A stretch of 64,000 nucleotides of DNA from Ricordea florida (GCA_949710005.1 OX453286.1:3414701-3478700), one strand, 5' to 3'. Counted from the stretch's first letter, positions 34,537 to 49,500 are shown. The notes: generated by a model from the sequence alone, not told the origin. Program-made: numbers and translations.

Positions 34537-37500
34537 ATGACTAGCAAACTTATGGAAATGATCGAAAAACGAACCAAACGACCAGCTCCAGATGACTTAA
34601 ATGTTAGCTCACACTGGAAGCTGATCAAAAATGTTATCAAACAAGACTCTATAGCGCAGGATCCGAAGAAACTCGATCAAAAACAGGATCAAGTTGTTGG
34701 ACATGGCGTTCATCATGTCAAGTCCTTGAAATCAGAACAACAAGAAATAAACTACGTGACCTTCAATTCCTTCAACGATAGCTTTGTCTGCATTGATTCG
34801 GTTGGAAAGGCGTTTGTGTTTCTATCAACTGGTGACAGAGAGGAACTGAATACCGCGGGTCTTCTTGACCCCATTTGTGGGATAATTTTCGCCAAGAAAA
34901 CGCGGCAATATGTTACTTGGGGATTAGATGACAAAATAAGAGTAAGATTATAAGTAGTTATTTTGTATACGTTTATATTATGGATATATTTTTTTCTCTG
35001 GGTGGACAGTTATAGACCAATACCAATTGTCCGTCTCAAAGAAAGTCCATACAGTGACAATTTTAGGTGACAGTGACTAAGGGTGACTCTGGTAGGTGTC
35101 CATCTTTAAAGAGGTGTCCTACAAGAGAGTCCAGTTACCGTAAAATAGCTCAAGTATATAATTTGCAAAAGCAGCATAAGTTACGAGGACCTTACATGCA
35201 CATTAATTCTATGTGGCCGATGTGCAGAAGTCTTATTTTCTTACTGACACGGTGAGGTTAAGTAGGACGTTTGTAGCGGGCTATACATTTTTGGTATTGT
35301 GGGGATAGTTTCTAAAGAAACTGGTGCTGCGTCGTTGGGAAATTGAAACACAAGAAATTGGATAAATCAAACGAGTTGATTAAGTAAGTTATACCACCGT
35401 AAGGTGAATGGGAGGTGCTGACGTTTCGAGCGTTAGCCCTTCGTCGGAGCAAATGAGAGGATGGTACCCATTGTCAAATCTTTACCATCCTACATTAAAG
35501 ACACCAACCACGCACTAAAAATCTTCCGCGACTTCAACTTCTCCGGCGAAAACAAGTTTATTTTCACCATGGACATCACTTCTCTATACACTGTGATACC
35601 GAACAACGAAGGACTTCTAGCACTCAAATTTTATTTCAACCAGCGCTCTACTAAAGAGCCCAGTTCAGAAACATTACTTCGCCTTGCCGAACTAGTTCTA
35701 ACTCTCAACTGTTTCTCATTCTCCAACAACTACTACCAACAAATTAATGGTGTCGCTATGGGCACTAAAATGGGACCTAGCTATGCCAATCTCTTCGTAG
35801 GCTATGTTGAAAACCAATTTTTCAGCCAATACAACGGACCTAAACCTAAACTATATCGCCGCTACATTGACGACTGCGTTGGCGCAACTTCATCCACCAG
35901 GGAAGAACTTGAGCATTTTATTAACTCTGTCAATTCGTTCCACCCAGCATTAAAATATACTTGGCAAATTTCAGAAACCTCAATAGCTTTTCTCGATATC
36001 AACGTTTCAATTCACAACAACGGCCTATCAACTAGTGTGTACTACAAACCTACAGACTCTCATAGTTATTTGTTGCACTCGTCTTCTCACCCCAGTCATG
36101 TTAAAAATTCTATTCCATATTCTCAATTCCTCAGACTTCTACGTTTATGTAGTGATGAGTTGGACTTTTCCAGCAAATCAGAAGAAATGCTCCAGTTCTT
36201 CAAGAACTGTGGCTACCCTGACTCAGTTGTGAAGACAGCTCAACAACGCGCCCAAACAACTGACCAACACTCAGCACCACAAACGTTACAAAAGGAAGAG
36301 AACCAGAGAATACCGTTCACACTCACTTTTCACCCACTCAACCTACCTGTTAAGAACATCATTCTGAAGAACTTCAAGTTACTTCAGAATGACAATGAAA
36401 CAGGCAGCATCTTCTCACTACCACCACTCATCTCATTTAAACGTAACAAAAACGTAAGCGATTTTTTAGTTAGAAGTACACTAAAATCAGACGAATCACC
36501 TGGCACATTCAACTGCACACGAAAAAGATGCAAAACTTGCCCTTTCATCAATAACACAGACAAAATAGCAGGACCTAAACGATCGTTTAAAATCACCGAC
36601 CGTTTCACATGCATTTCTGCCAATGTTATCTATTGCATAAAATGCACCTTATGCAAGAAGATATACATCGGCGAGACCAGAAGGAGATTAGGTGACCGTT
36701 TCCGCGAACATCTGCATGACGTCGAACGAAATGACAAAGATGCATCTAAACCTGTAGCGCGACACTTTAATCTACCTAACCACTCAACTCACAACATGGC
36801 AGTATGTGGACTTTCCATGCATCAGGGCAACACGGAAAGCCGTAAAAACCTAGAACAGAAGTTTATTTTCCAACTCGGTTCTCTTAATCCCCACGGTATC
36901 AACGAACGTTTCTCATTCATTTAATCATTCATCTAATTTATTCACTTCCATTCACACATTGCTATGGTTCCACCAATTAGCATGGCTCCAAACTTCTCTA
37001 TATAAATTGTACGTAACCCACAATCCTCTCATTCGCTCCGACGAAAGGCTAACGCTCGAAACGTCAGCACCTCCCATTCACCTTACGGTGGTATAACTTA
37101 CTTAATCAACTCGTTTGATTTATCCAATTTCTTGTATACATTTTTGGGATTGCCAGTGCATAGACAGCTGGTTGTGGCTTTTATTACAAGTTTAAAACTT
37201 GGTTGAATTTAACGGTAGTTCAAAACAATTGGTATTTAACCCTTTAAGCCCCAATAGTGCATGTGTTTATAGATTCTACTCTGGCTAACGTCAGACGATT
37301 TTACATGTACTTGTCACAGGGAGACCCCTTGGGGCTTAAAGGGTTAAATGTAAGTTTCTATCATTGATAACTAATGCTTTTAGTTTACTTCTTTGGTGAC
37401 TACATGTAGATTTAATTGTTTATTTAATAACTTTAAGTATAATTATGATTGTCTTCTCAGTTGGTGTCTGATGGGCTTAAAGTAATAAGCGTTGCAAGCT

Positions 37501-40500
37501 CAGGCAGAATATTCAGGTAAATTATTGTTTTTCTCAAATTTAAACTTGTACAAATTTAAACTTGTATATAATAATTGTAGTAAGTTAAGAATGTGTTAAT
37601 TAATTTTGTCATTTTTGCTTTTCACAATTAGTGGGGTGTACAACGAATCCAAAAATGAACTTGTGACAGGAGGAGTTGCAAATGTGACAGTAAGCATTAT
37701 GCGCTTTCTGCTTATAGTGTATTAAAACTTAAAATATTTGGATATTGAAGTACTAAAAATGTCTCTACCTTTTTCTCTGGGCTTACATGTAGCTTATATC
37801 AGCCCCTAATAACTTCCTCCTTTGTAGTACAGAATTATCCTATTACATGTTTGACTAGTAAATTCAAGGTTGCATGTTTATTGTAAGTACATGTACTTCA
37901 ATGCCCTTCTTTTTCTGTGGTTATGTCAATGCTTTGAATTCACAATAAACAACTACAGTACCGGACAGAAGTAACCTAACAGAGACAGAGTTCCCTTAGC
38001 GTTCCCTAAGCATTCCCTTAGCGTTCCAATTAGCGTTCCTTAAGGGTCCAGTAATGCGTTCCCTGTTAGGTTACTTCTGTCCGGTACTGTAGTTCTTTTT
38101 AAAGGCATTTAGAGTCAACTCAAAATTAATACTGCCATTTAGTGTTGAAGTCTGAGTGAAAATTTGCATATTGATTTGCAATTAGTCTTTGGATTCTTTT
38201 CTCCTATCCAATTTTATATTTTCTAAAATGATTGTACATCCACAAGACATCCACATGCAAACTAACTCGTATCCATTTTTTCAGTGTTGGACCTTTAGAT
38301 ACGGATCAAAGTTTTTGTTGCAGAGAAAAGTTCTGTCAGTAAGTCTGTGGATCAAATTTCCCATTGAACTTTTGTCATGCATAAATCTCATATTTGATTT
38401 TTTGCAACAATAGTTGTAACATACTAATTCCCTATGTATATCCTCGATGTCAGGGCAAGTGTCCTCTGAAATAAGCTCCCTCCTTTTAGTCACAAAATTA
38501 ATAAGTGTCTCATGGCCTTTAATTAAGGAAATTTGATGAGACTTTCCATTACTTCACAACATCTTATGAGAGCAATACATATATTTATGATAAGTTTTCT
38601 GGGACATTATTTAATGTTTTTTTTCCCTATAGGATGGCTTACCAAAGTCAAGTACTATTTCATTGTTGTGTTTGGAGGACACTCCAAGCAGATCACAGAG
38701 GTGCTTTGCAGTATACAACAGCAATGTTATTATCTACAATCTTCTTAATGGCAACTGTGTTGGACATCTGAAAGAGCTGCATCCTAGAGAGATAACAGCT
38801 GTACTGTTCTTCAATCCTCTAAAGGTATCTATTTATATTGTTTTCACACTATTCAGTTAACTTTGTTACAGTGTTTGGACTGTACATGTAGAAGGTCCTG
38901 AAGGTGAGAAATGAGAATTAGGATTGCCTGGGTTTTGCCTTGGGAAAATGGGATTTAAGTCACTGGGAATGGGAATTCAGTGGTAATGGGATTTGAGCAC
39001 TAGGGAGTGGGATTTCCAAAAAAAAAAATGGGCGGGGAAATGGGATTGGCACCCCTCCCTCCATGTAAGCACACAACACAATTGGACTGCTCTGGAAAAA
39101 ACCTGAAACCTAACTTTTAGGTCAATGTTTAAATGTAATAAGGGTAAGTTGAAGCCACACATATGCGCACTGAGGCAACAGTGGCAGAAGGGATTAAACC
39201 TTGTTGCTACCAAAAAAAAGATGAAAAAATTGAGCTCAAAAGCCAGCAGCCATGGACAGCTGTTTTGGCCTTGTTAGGCCTCATCAGCATGGCACAGCTA
39301 GCAGATGAGCTCTGGATTCCCACATTAAGAATGTCAAGCTGATGAAAAATGGTAGGGTTGTGGGATGTGGCTTGAAATGACAATGTCAAAATGTAATAAG
39401 GGTATGTTGAAGCCACACATATGCACCCTGAGGTTTCCCTTTTTAACTTGTTCATGCACACTTGCTCAGGAATGAGTTTTTGCTTAGTATACAGTTCAAC
39501 TTTAAAACAGAAATTTGCACAAGTAATCCCTTGAGGATTATCACACCCAACCACATCACGCCATCTAGGAATATCACATGTGACAAATTTTGTAGGAAAG
39601 GAAAGATCTTCTTTACACAGAGTGGGACTCAAAGCCACAAGCTTTCCACGTGCTAGCAAAGTACCCACAAAGTTTGGACGTACTTCGTAATGCTGATGTT
39701 GGGTGACAATGGTCGCAGTCAAAAACCTTAACTGTATCTTAGATCAAATTTAATTTGAATTCTTAAAAGTGCAGTAGTCTACATTTGATGAATTTCTAGT
39801 GGTCAGTTCAGTGATACATAATATAAAGGATGTACATGTGTGAATGCACAAAGCAAAAATCCCTGTTAAACTCCACTTAATATTGTAGTAACTTGTAGTA
39901 ACATCTCATGTCCACTTTTTCAAAAATGGTTCTCATATTTTTGACATGATCTTTTCTCTTAGTACCTTGTCACGGCTGCCAAAGATGGTTCCATCAAAGT
40001 ATGGGACGACAAAGGAAATATTAAGATCATTTTTGTTGGCCACGTCAAATCAGTGAACACTCTAGCAGTTTATCCCTTTGGTCCATGCATCATGTCTGGT
40101 TCCAGCGATCTTACTATAAGAGTATGGAGTTTGGACACTGCAGATGAAGTGGACAGAATAAACACACATGAAGCTGTGTTGGGTCTCGGTACAGTTGTTG
40201 GCAGGAATGATTTGTATTCATTTGGCAGTCAGTCTATTGAGCTTTGGAAGCTTGAGCATATTCATAGCGTATTTGCAACCATTGGGTATGTTTGTGTAGT
40301 TGTAGATGTGTTTGTAGCAATCATTACAATAACAATACAGGAACTCTGTGTGCCCTTCTGGGGCTCAAGAAGACTGCAGTATAAGACTTGGACTAATGTT
40401 GTAATACCGCTCTAACTCCAACCCCCTCTTCCATCTCTCCGCCTGCCACACCCATCAAGTTATTGGCCAATAGTGTACTAATTAACAATTACATTATGAG

Positions 40501-43500
40501 GTCGAGATTTCTACGGGGTGATAGTTGATGAGGCCGAAGGTCAAATCAACTATCAACCCATAGGAATATCGAGCTCATAATCTGATTGTCTTAGTGAAAA
40601 ATCATAATAAACGCATCATGTGTTGGTCAAAAAAAAAGACCAAAATACTAAATCTTCCGGCGACACTTTGCTAACTTGAAAGCGCGAAGACGTCGCCATC
40701 TTCAACCAAGTGCTACACTGTAATGGCTGAAAATGTGCCGTAGCTCAGCCAATCAGATTGGAGCATTTGCATTAGTATACTAGTAGATTTTTACTAATTA
40801 TAGTTATACATAAGTTGTTTTACTTAAATTTACAGAAGCAAGATCAAGGCAATCAAGCCAACCACACATCCAAGGGTACGTGGACACCACAAGCGAAAAC
40901 GTTATCTCTAACCGGGCACGTTTATTTATAAAAGCGACTGCGGTATCACCGCAGGAAAAGATTGTCAACACCAACTGTATTGGAGAATAAAAGCTAAAAT
41001 AACAGTAACAGATACTGCATTGTCGTGTAACACGAGTGATAGAGTTAACTGTAATGGGGCACAAAAATGGCAGTAAATTATGTTCGTAAACTGCGCAGCA
41101 ATAGCAATAACTGTAACTTAGCGCAAAATGAGCAATAACACTATTGAAACGAGAAACAGGAATAGCAATAACTCAATAACTAACGTAGCGCAATTGATAA
41201 CGCTAATTCTAACGGGACACTAGAATGACAGCAATAAATCGTTTACGCAATGGGAAGCGACAACTGTAATTGCGCGAAATATCACTGTAAAAGGTTTTGT
41301 TCTTACACCAAATTATCAGAGTGCTATTGATAATGTTCCCCTTGAATTTTACTCGTTTTTTAGATGCCACAGAGGTTGGTATGTACGTGCAGTGATGCCA
41401 CAGTGCGGTTGTTATCACCTGTATCAGGAGAGTGTATTACAACACTGTTACTCTCTGGCATGAGTACTGTTATTGATGTGGCTTATGCCGCTGCTGAGGG
41501 TGAGTGTTTAAAATTCGACCTCTCCATACAGCACCCACTGCCACTATTGTCTTTGATGCGTTGCTCGCTTTGTCTAGTTTTGAGTAATGTTTCTTAACGC
41601 AGACCCACGGCAAAAGTCATTCAAGTGAAAGGTGCAAACTTGGCTCAATTAAGGAAACCCCGAAGAACACGAAAAATGAAAAAAATTGTTTTGGATTGAG
41701 TTTTTTCTCTTATCATTGAGTCGCACTTTTCCGCTAATCTTCCTACATGTGTAAGAAAACTTAAATTTTACTGCTCTTTTGTAATTTAAAGGTCTACTCT
41801 TTGCTCTGCTGACTAATGGAATGATTATCAAGGCCTCTACTATGACAAATCCCTGTAAAATACTCCAAGAATGGAACGTGGAAAGCTCAGAAGGTAAACA
41901 TCCGAGGCAAATTCAAGCTAATTTTAATTCGTTTTTTCCTAGTATGTACGAACCAAAAGTCTTACTTTCTTGGCAATTTCTATATCTGTATAACCTTGAA
42001 TTGAACTTTCCAGTTTTATTTTGCATTTCTCTAGTCTAAGAATTGATTGAACTTTCTTTTCCATAACATTACAGTGTAAGGAAAACTGACTATGAGAATT
42101 GAACAAAGTGATCAACTCGAAGATAATGACTCAACTTAATACGAAATTCTTAAAATTCGTCTGCAACAAAATGTATGGTACTCATTTGGGAGAATTGTTA
42201 CTCGTATCCTGGGAGTTGAAAGGGTCAATTAATAATTTTTTTGGTTTACCATAATTTTAGTAACAAATTTATGAAGTTGTTATTCTGGATCAGCTGATGG
42301 AAAAGCAACATCTACATGTGAACTCAAAGCTCCCTGTGAGCTGAAGCCCTTGTTCTTTTTTCCTTAGTAGTGTGGGTACTGGCTTCACTGGATTATCTCC
42401 AACATTTTTTTCTTTACAGCACCAAGCCCCTGTAGCTGTCTTTGCTTGTACGAATATGTTGTAGAGGTGAGTGGTGACCATTTATAAACAAAGAAGGCCA
42501 CTACACTTGCCTCCTGATTTGTGTTCCCGCAATGTGAGAGATAATTAATTTGATGTTTGATCAAGAAGATTGTCTTGAAGTACTTGTTTTGCTGTGACCG
42601 AGCTGCTCAGTAGATTTTACATCGATAAACAAACTAGATGGTGTACAATACAATACAATACTTAATTGACCACTCCCCTAGAGGGACTTTTCAGGGCCAA
42701 ATACAACAAATATAAACAACATAGTTAAGAATCCCAACTGGCGGGAGGCAGACCAGTTGGCTATTTACAAGGATGATCGAGGAGTTGAACCAGGTACTTA
42801 CCCAGAACAACACCAGGTAGTGGCCAGAGCGGGATTTGAACCCGGGTCACTGCATTGAAATATCGCGCTCTAGACCACTCGGCCATCCTGCCTCCTCCTG
42901 TCTCCACGGTGTATTGGTTGGAATACTGATCATGTAATGATGATGACGATTATGGTGATGACGATGATGGCGATGAAACTATTGATTTATTTAAAAATGA
43001 TTATTATACACGATAAACCCGTTCCACTTCTTTTGAAGTTGCATACTTTGACAGGTAAGAGTTTGAGTTATTTTAGAATTCAATAGTTACTGTTTTGTTG
43101 CTCACTGTGCTACGTAGGATGAGATGGAAGGTGATTCGTGGGGGAATCTGATGACTGCTCTGAAGGCGAAAAAAAGAAGCGAAGAAGTGCAAGCCAAGGG
43201 CAAAACTAACGCTTATGACAGGACCCTCTTGCTTGGAGGTTGCGAAGACGGGACAATTGTTGTGTTTGATTGGCAGAACGAGAAAACACCTGGCAAGGTT
43301 TCATTCAAAATTGCGGTCAGTTATTATCAGGCTCGTCCCATGAAGGCATTTTTTATACAACATTCTCATACTCATTAATAATGCATGGAAGACAAAGGAA
43401 ATCAGGTACCGTAACTTGTTTGGATATCTGAGGACAACACGGCTAGTTTTTGTATCGTTAGTTTCTCCTTCTAGCTAATTTCGTTTGAGAAGCTATATCA

Positions 43501-46500
43501 GACATTCGATACATTTATTTTATCACATATCAAACACCGAGAATAGAGCTAAACATACTCCGCTACTAGCGTCGTATTTTCAGCTGTATTCTCGGTGTTT
43601 GATATGTGATGAAACACTGTATCTCGTGCTTGATATATTTCAAACACTAGGTACACTGTGTCATCATAGATCGAACCTCAGGATGAGAGTTCAAACGACG
43701 ACACGCAGCAGAGTATTTTTGACGAAATTCGAGGTGTTTGATATGTAATGAAACACATGTATTCTGCCTGCTATTACATACAGCTTCTAAAACGATATGA
43801 TTTAGAAGAAGTTAAAGAGGTTAAAACAAACCACATTTTATCAGATATCCAAACACGTCAAGGTGTTTGATTTCCTTTGTCTTTCTCTGAAGCATCGTTG
43901 ATGAGTTTGAGAAATTTCACGAGAAGACTTATGCTGTGTTCACACCGGAGCTTAAGCATGTTTAAAAGCTTTTTACTTAAACATGGTTTGTAATCACTTT
44001 GCGCAAAACAACTCCGTGTAAATTCTCTTCTGGCTTAAAAGTTACTTCTAATGAATCTCTGTTAGACTCTTTTTCTCACTATGTGTAAAGGTTCAACTTT
44101 AATCGTTTGGGAGGCTGTTGTAAAAATTTCAGAACCTACTTTAACTGAACAAGTTTAGTTGGTGTGAACGCGGCATTAGTTTGTTGCTACTGTGGTTAAA
44201 GTTAACAAATGTAACTTAAAAAAGTCTTATTTCGCGATCGTATCGTTACGTGCATGAACTAAACTAGAGTAGCAATAGGGAGCAAGGTTGGCGCAGTGGT
44301 TACAGCACTCACCTCCTAACGTTGTAACCCGGGTTCAGTTCACGCCGTCTCGTGTGCAGTTTGCTATTGGTTTTTCACTTGTTCCGTGGCTTTTTTCTGG
44401 GTTCTACGGTTTTCATCCTCTTATAAAAATCAACGCATCCAAACTCCAATTCATTCTGGAGCTTGAAAGAGACTTGGGCTATGAGGCTTACCTGTTGTGG
44501 CTCTCCAGCCTGACATTTCTGAATACATAAGAAGCTGATGTTATGGAAAAGGTTGTTTTTCATCTTAGTAACTTCAATGATTATGTCAATTAGTTCTATG
44601 GTCCCACGACGGAGTCACTCGGGTGGTGGTCGCGACGTTTCGACTGCTTACTGCTAGTCATTCAGGCGATGGGAAGATCGCCTGAAGAAGACTAGCAGTA
44701 AGCAGTCGAAACGTCGCGACCACCACCCAAGTGACTCCGTCGTGAGACCATAGAACTAATTTATATTATCACATAAGAAGCTAATAAAATGTCTGATTCA
44801 CACCTGGTTGCAATGCGCGCATAATATTAGCCTTTAACACCATGGTGATTTAGGGCTCGATATTGCTAAGTTCAGACTTGTATTTTCAGGCGCATAGAGA
44901 AGGCGTTATCACAATGGTGGCCAATCCCATGGTTGATCAAGTCATATCAGCCGGTCTTGGTAAGATTAATATTCATTAGATATCTTGCAGTATATAGTAT
45001 TTGATACAAAATTCTTTTTGGATTGTTTGTGAACGTACCTTAATGTGAAATTATTATATTTCTCAGTTAGTACGCGCACTGTGATTGGTCAATTTAGCAG
45101 GCCGTACTTACAGTACGGACCTCGAACTCGGTTAGTAAGAGGTATTTATGTTTCTTTTCCAGACAATGTGATCAAAATTTGGCGCCTTTTTCCGTTTGCT
45201 CAAGAAGCCCTGGCTCCTCTGATGACGTTGTTTTGTCAGGAGACCCCCCGATTTTTGTCCGTAGCACATCACAGATTGTGTGCGGCGTTCCAAGAACCTG
45301 CCACAGCTGCTTACAACATTATAGTGTTCAAGACCACTCAAAAACGTAACTATATTCTTCTTAAGTTCTCCCTTGTTCTGTTTGTCTATATCGCATTCTT
45401 CCTTCCCGTACATGGCGGCTGTAATGATTATAGTTATAAATAATAATGATAATGATCACCATCACCTCAACCATCATCATCAACGTCATTAACATCATCA
45501 TAATCATTATCACCATCACCAACATCACCATCACCTTCACCACCACCACCACCATCACCACAATCACCATCACCACCATCACCACCGCCACCATCACCAT
45601 CACCATCACCACAATCACCATCGCCACCATCACCATCACCACCATCACTATCACCATTATTATCGTCATTATCATCGCACTGGTATCAACTCCTTTGATA
45701 AACCTTTGTTGTGTGTTTCAATTTCCTACCGACACAGAACCAGTTTCTTTAGAAACGAGCCCCCTTATTGATGTAAACGTGTAACTTGATTTAGCTTCCG
45801 TTCTTTTCCAGAGCGATTCGATCATAACAGTGATTGTGACCACATGGATGACATCACCGGCCTGGCCAGCTGCCCCAAAATGAGGCTGTTCGCTTCGTGC
45901 AGTGCTGATGGCTCCGTAAGAATCTGGGACGAGGCAAACAAACTTTTGCGTGTTGTGAAGCTGAACGCATCGCCAACTAGCGTCTGTTTCTGCAGTCAGA
46001 AGGGAGATCTGCTGGTCAGCATTGGCAAACATCTGCATAAGATCAGCTATGCAACTTGTAAGTGCACCAACGCACTCTTAATTTTTTTGGTAGATCGAGA
46101 TCGTAGAAACAGATCTTCGGGTGAGCGTCGGATAGTGCTGTCGGTCGAACACCATATGGAACTCATGGTGATGGCCCAGCGTTACCCAAAATGTTTCGAC
46201 AGAACTAGAAAGGTTATGTTTGCTCGTGTGCACCTCCACTGTAAGTATAAAATAACCTTTCAAGTCATGACTGGTTGTAAATACCTTTGTACCTTTAGAC
46301 ATGCCGCAATCGTATATTTTCCGAATGGTGGCGATGGACTTCCGACGGATGATTGCCGAAGGACCGATCGAAATAAAATCAGATGTGAAGGACAGTTTGA
46401 CGTCAGACGAGTATAATCGACTTCTGCGCGTCAAGTCGTCGCTGTATCAGTTTAGTCAGTTTGAAGATATTCTGCCCGACGATGAGATGGACGAAAAGCT

Positions 46501-49500
46501 TCGAGAAGAAGAACGGAGGAAGGAGGTAACAAAATTTTGTCTTCTACCTCATTGCTCAGTGCATTTAGACTTAACAGCCAAATGTTGCGAAATTTCATAG
46601 GCACAGTACACGGCACAGTAAGGGTTAGAAAACCCTGTTTTCTTTGCAAGCAAATGAACAGTACTGTATTGTTTGTTTTACCATACAATGTGGTTCTAAC
46701 TTTTTCATCTGTGGATCAAACCATGCAGTGTGACCATTCTTTGTAAAGCTACTGACCAGTACTGTGCTGTGGTACTGTTTGTTTTACTATACAGTGTGGT
46801 TCTAACTTTGTCATCTGTGGATCAAACCATGCAGTGTGACCATTCTTTGTAAAGCTACTCAACAGTACTGTACTGTGGTACTGTTTGTTTTACGATAGCA
46901 TGTAGTTCTAACTTTGATCACCTTGTAGTTCTACCTTTTTCCTTGTTTCAGGCTTTCGCCAAGCTTCAAGAACGTGAGAACGAACTTCTAAAACTTCGCG
47001 ATGGGACGTTCGACTTTACCCGAAAGAGAGAAAATATCGACAAAGAAGCAGTGCGAGGAAAAGCGTTTGAACGATACCTAGAAATATTTTACAAACGGCC
47101 GCACATCGAAATTCCGGACGACGATGAGTTCGAGACCGGCGGCGCAGAATATGAAGAAGAAGATATTTACCACCACGAAAGATCGGGCGGATTTTTCTCG
47201 ATTAGTAGACAATCGACACGGTCGAAGAAGAGCCGATCATCGCCCGAAAAACCCCGGAAATCAGAAATCATGAGCCTGTCCATGACCGAGTTCGCACCGG
47301 TTGAATTACAGGAAGATTCCGAGGAACGACCAGTTACGGCTCCTGTGGAAGAGGACGCGAAGACTTCCGAACGTCCTTTTACTGTGGAAACCAAAAGTGA
47401 GATATTTTCTCGTGAGGAGACAAGTTCACGAGTGTCTCATTCCGCTCCTAGTCAAAAACCCGACTTCCGACGTTTTCCGATAGAACCGCCCCTGGTAAAC
47501 CGCGATCGATATGTGGTCGACGTACCGAAGTCTGATCGTTATCCATCGTCACACCATTCTCGTCAGCTGGTGTCTCAGCGGCTATCGCGATTGGCAAGTC
47601 ATCAAGTTGACGACGAAGACGCAGAGATGTTAGTTATCGCTCCCGACGGGTTTATACCGAACTCGGTGGTTGTCGCCATGTTTAAAGATCTTAGGGAAGA
47701 GACGAAAGAAGATTCGACTCCTTGGAAGCCTCCTCAGCTGACAGCTGAACAGCTGGCTGAGTTGGAAAGCAGAAAGAAGGTAGGCGATTGCTGTTTTCAA
47801 TGCTTTTATCGTTATTAACATCTCAAGTTCATTTACAAGAAATGTAGTCTGAGAAGCACTGGGGTGTGGAGGGAAAAGAGCTCGTGACAGCTTATCTGTA
47901 AAACTCGGAAACCGTTTTGCACGTGATATAGCTGGCATTGGCAAATTGCTTACTGCATCTTTGGTAGTGTTCGAATGCATATTGCCACTCCCACAATGAC
48001 ATTCTTGATTTCATGTTTCTTATTATTTGGGTGTTTTTAATCACATGTTCGCTTTACCGAATGACTGGTTACTGCAGTTACAGCCTGGCACTGACATAAC
48101 GTTTCAATTCTAGAAAACCCCTAAATCGCCAGAAAGAGAAAGCCCGACACGCAAGAAGAGCAAGCAGAAGTCCAAGTTTGCAGATCAGCTGCAACTCGCC
48201 CTGCGAGACCTGCCTTCACCTGAACCAATCGATGACGCGGATCTGTTTAAGTCTCCTAGCCCAACTCCCCCACCATCCCCTCCCCCAGCGGAGGAACCAG
48301 CCGCTTCCCCACCCCCCTCCCCCAAGAAGGAAATAAAACCTCTGAGGCCCATTGAGAAGCTTGTAACGAGACCAAAGCCGCCAACTCCGTAAGTTTGTTC
48401 TTGGGTTCGTACTTTTATACGTTTTATGACACACTTCACTCAAACTCATTAATATTTCGTACAGTCAACTCTCTCGTAAACGAACACCGTTGGTACACGA
48501 CAAAGTGGTCGCTTACGGGAAAAATGAATAGGATAGGCTCAAACTCAATTGATTAACGTAATTACATAAATATATTACCTTATACGCTAAAATTAGGCAA
48601 GCAGACAACGTTTTCTCTACCTGAATCTAATTTGTTCTTTTTATAAGCATCACGTTTCGGGAAAAGTGCAATACAGTTTAAAATGTGTCATTTGAAAAAT
48701 CAAAATCACCTGAAATTCAATTTTCAGCGAACAATACCTGGCGATCAAATTAGAGCACCTTAAAGTGACACTAACAGAACTCCAAATCTTCTTCATTTGC
48801 TTATCATGCAGCATTGATTCGCTCCTTTTGCATATCATATATCACTGTAACAATCCACTTGTCTACCTTCAGATCTTATTCAGCCATCTTTTTGGTAAGC
48901 AATCTGTTTGTGACGTTCGAGCATAGTTAGTAGAGGAGTATGGTTCGAGTTATGATTGTCTTACAATCATGTGTGATCGTGGTCGCTTACCGGAAACAGA
49001 AAACAAAGGAATATGTCAAATTTCTGGCCTAAGAAGAGGTTGCGGTCGCCTAAGAAATATGAGTTGTGGTTGCTTACGAGAGAGTTTTTGAAACAGTATT
49101 TGACTGAGAAACAAAACGGTTATTGACAAAGTGGTCGCTTACGAGAGGTGGTCGCTGAGAGAGACTTGACTGTACTCAATAAGCTAAAGGCAAAGAAAAT
49201 CAGGCACCGTCACATGTTTGGATATCGGAAGAAACTCGCTTAATTGTTTTTCCATCAGATATTTCTCCTACTAAATCCTTTGGCTTGGTAAGCTGTATCA
49301 AACGTGAAACAGCTTTCATCACGTTTCAAACAACTCAGTTTTGTCAAACGTGCTCTGCTACGCGTCGTGTCGTAACTTGACTTCTTGGTGTTTGACATGT
49401 GATGAAATACTGTATCTCGTGTTTGATACATTACTTCTTCGCCTTCCTGATACTTTTGTGGATGGAACTATATACTTTGATAATTGACTGATTGAACCAA

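Noticed and set aside
39207..39722. 171-codon minus-strand frame
   Set aside because: It overlaps the retrozyme-like direct repeats and shows no domain or splice support.
45361..45784. Frames of over 100 codons on both strands
   Set aside because: Produced by the CAT/CAC repeat in a WDR97 intron.
48185..48449. Minus-strand frames of 77-84 codons, Gly-rich
   Set aside because: Antisense shadow of the proline-rich WDR97 exon 17.
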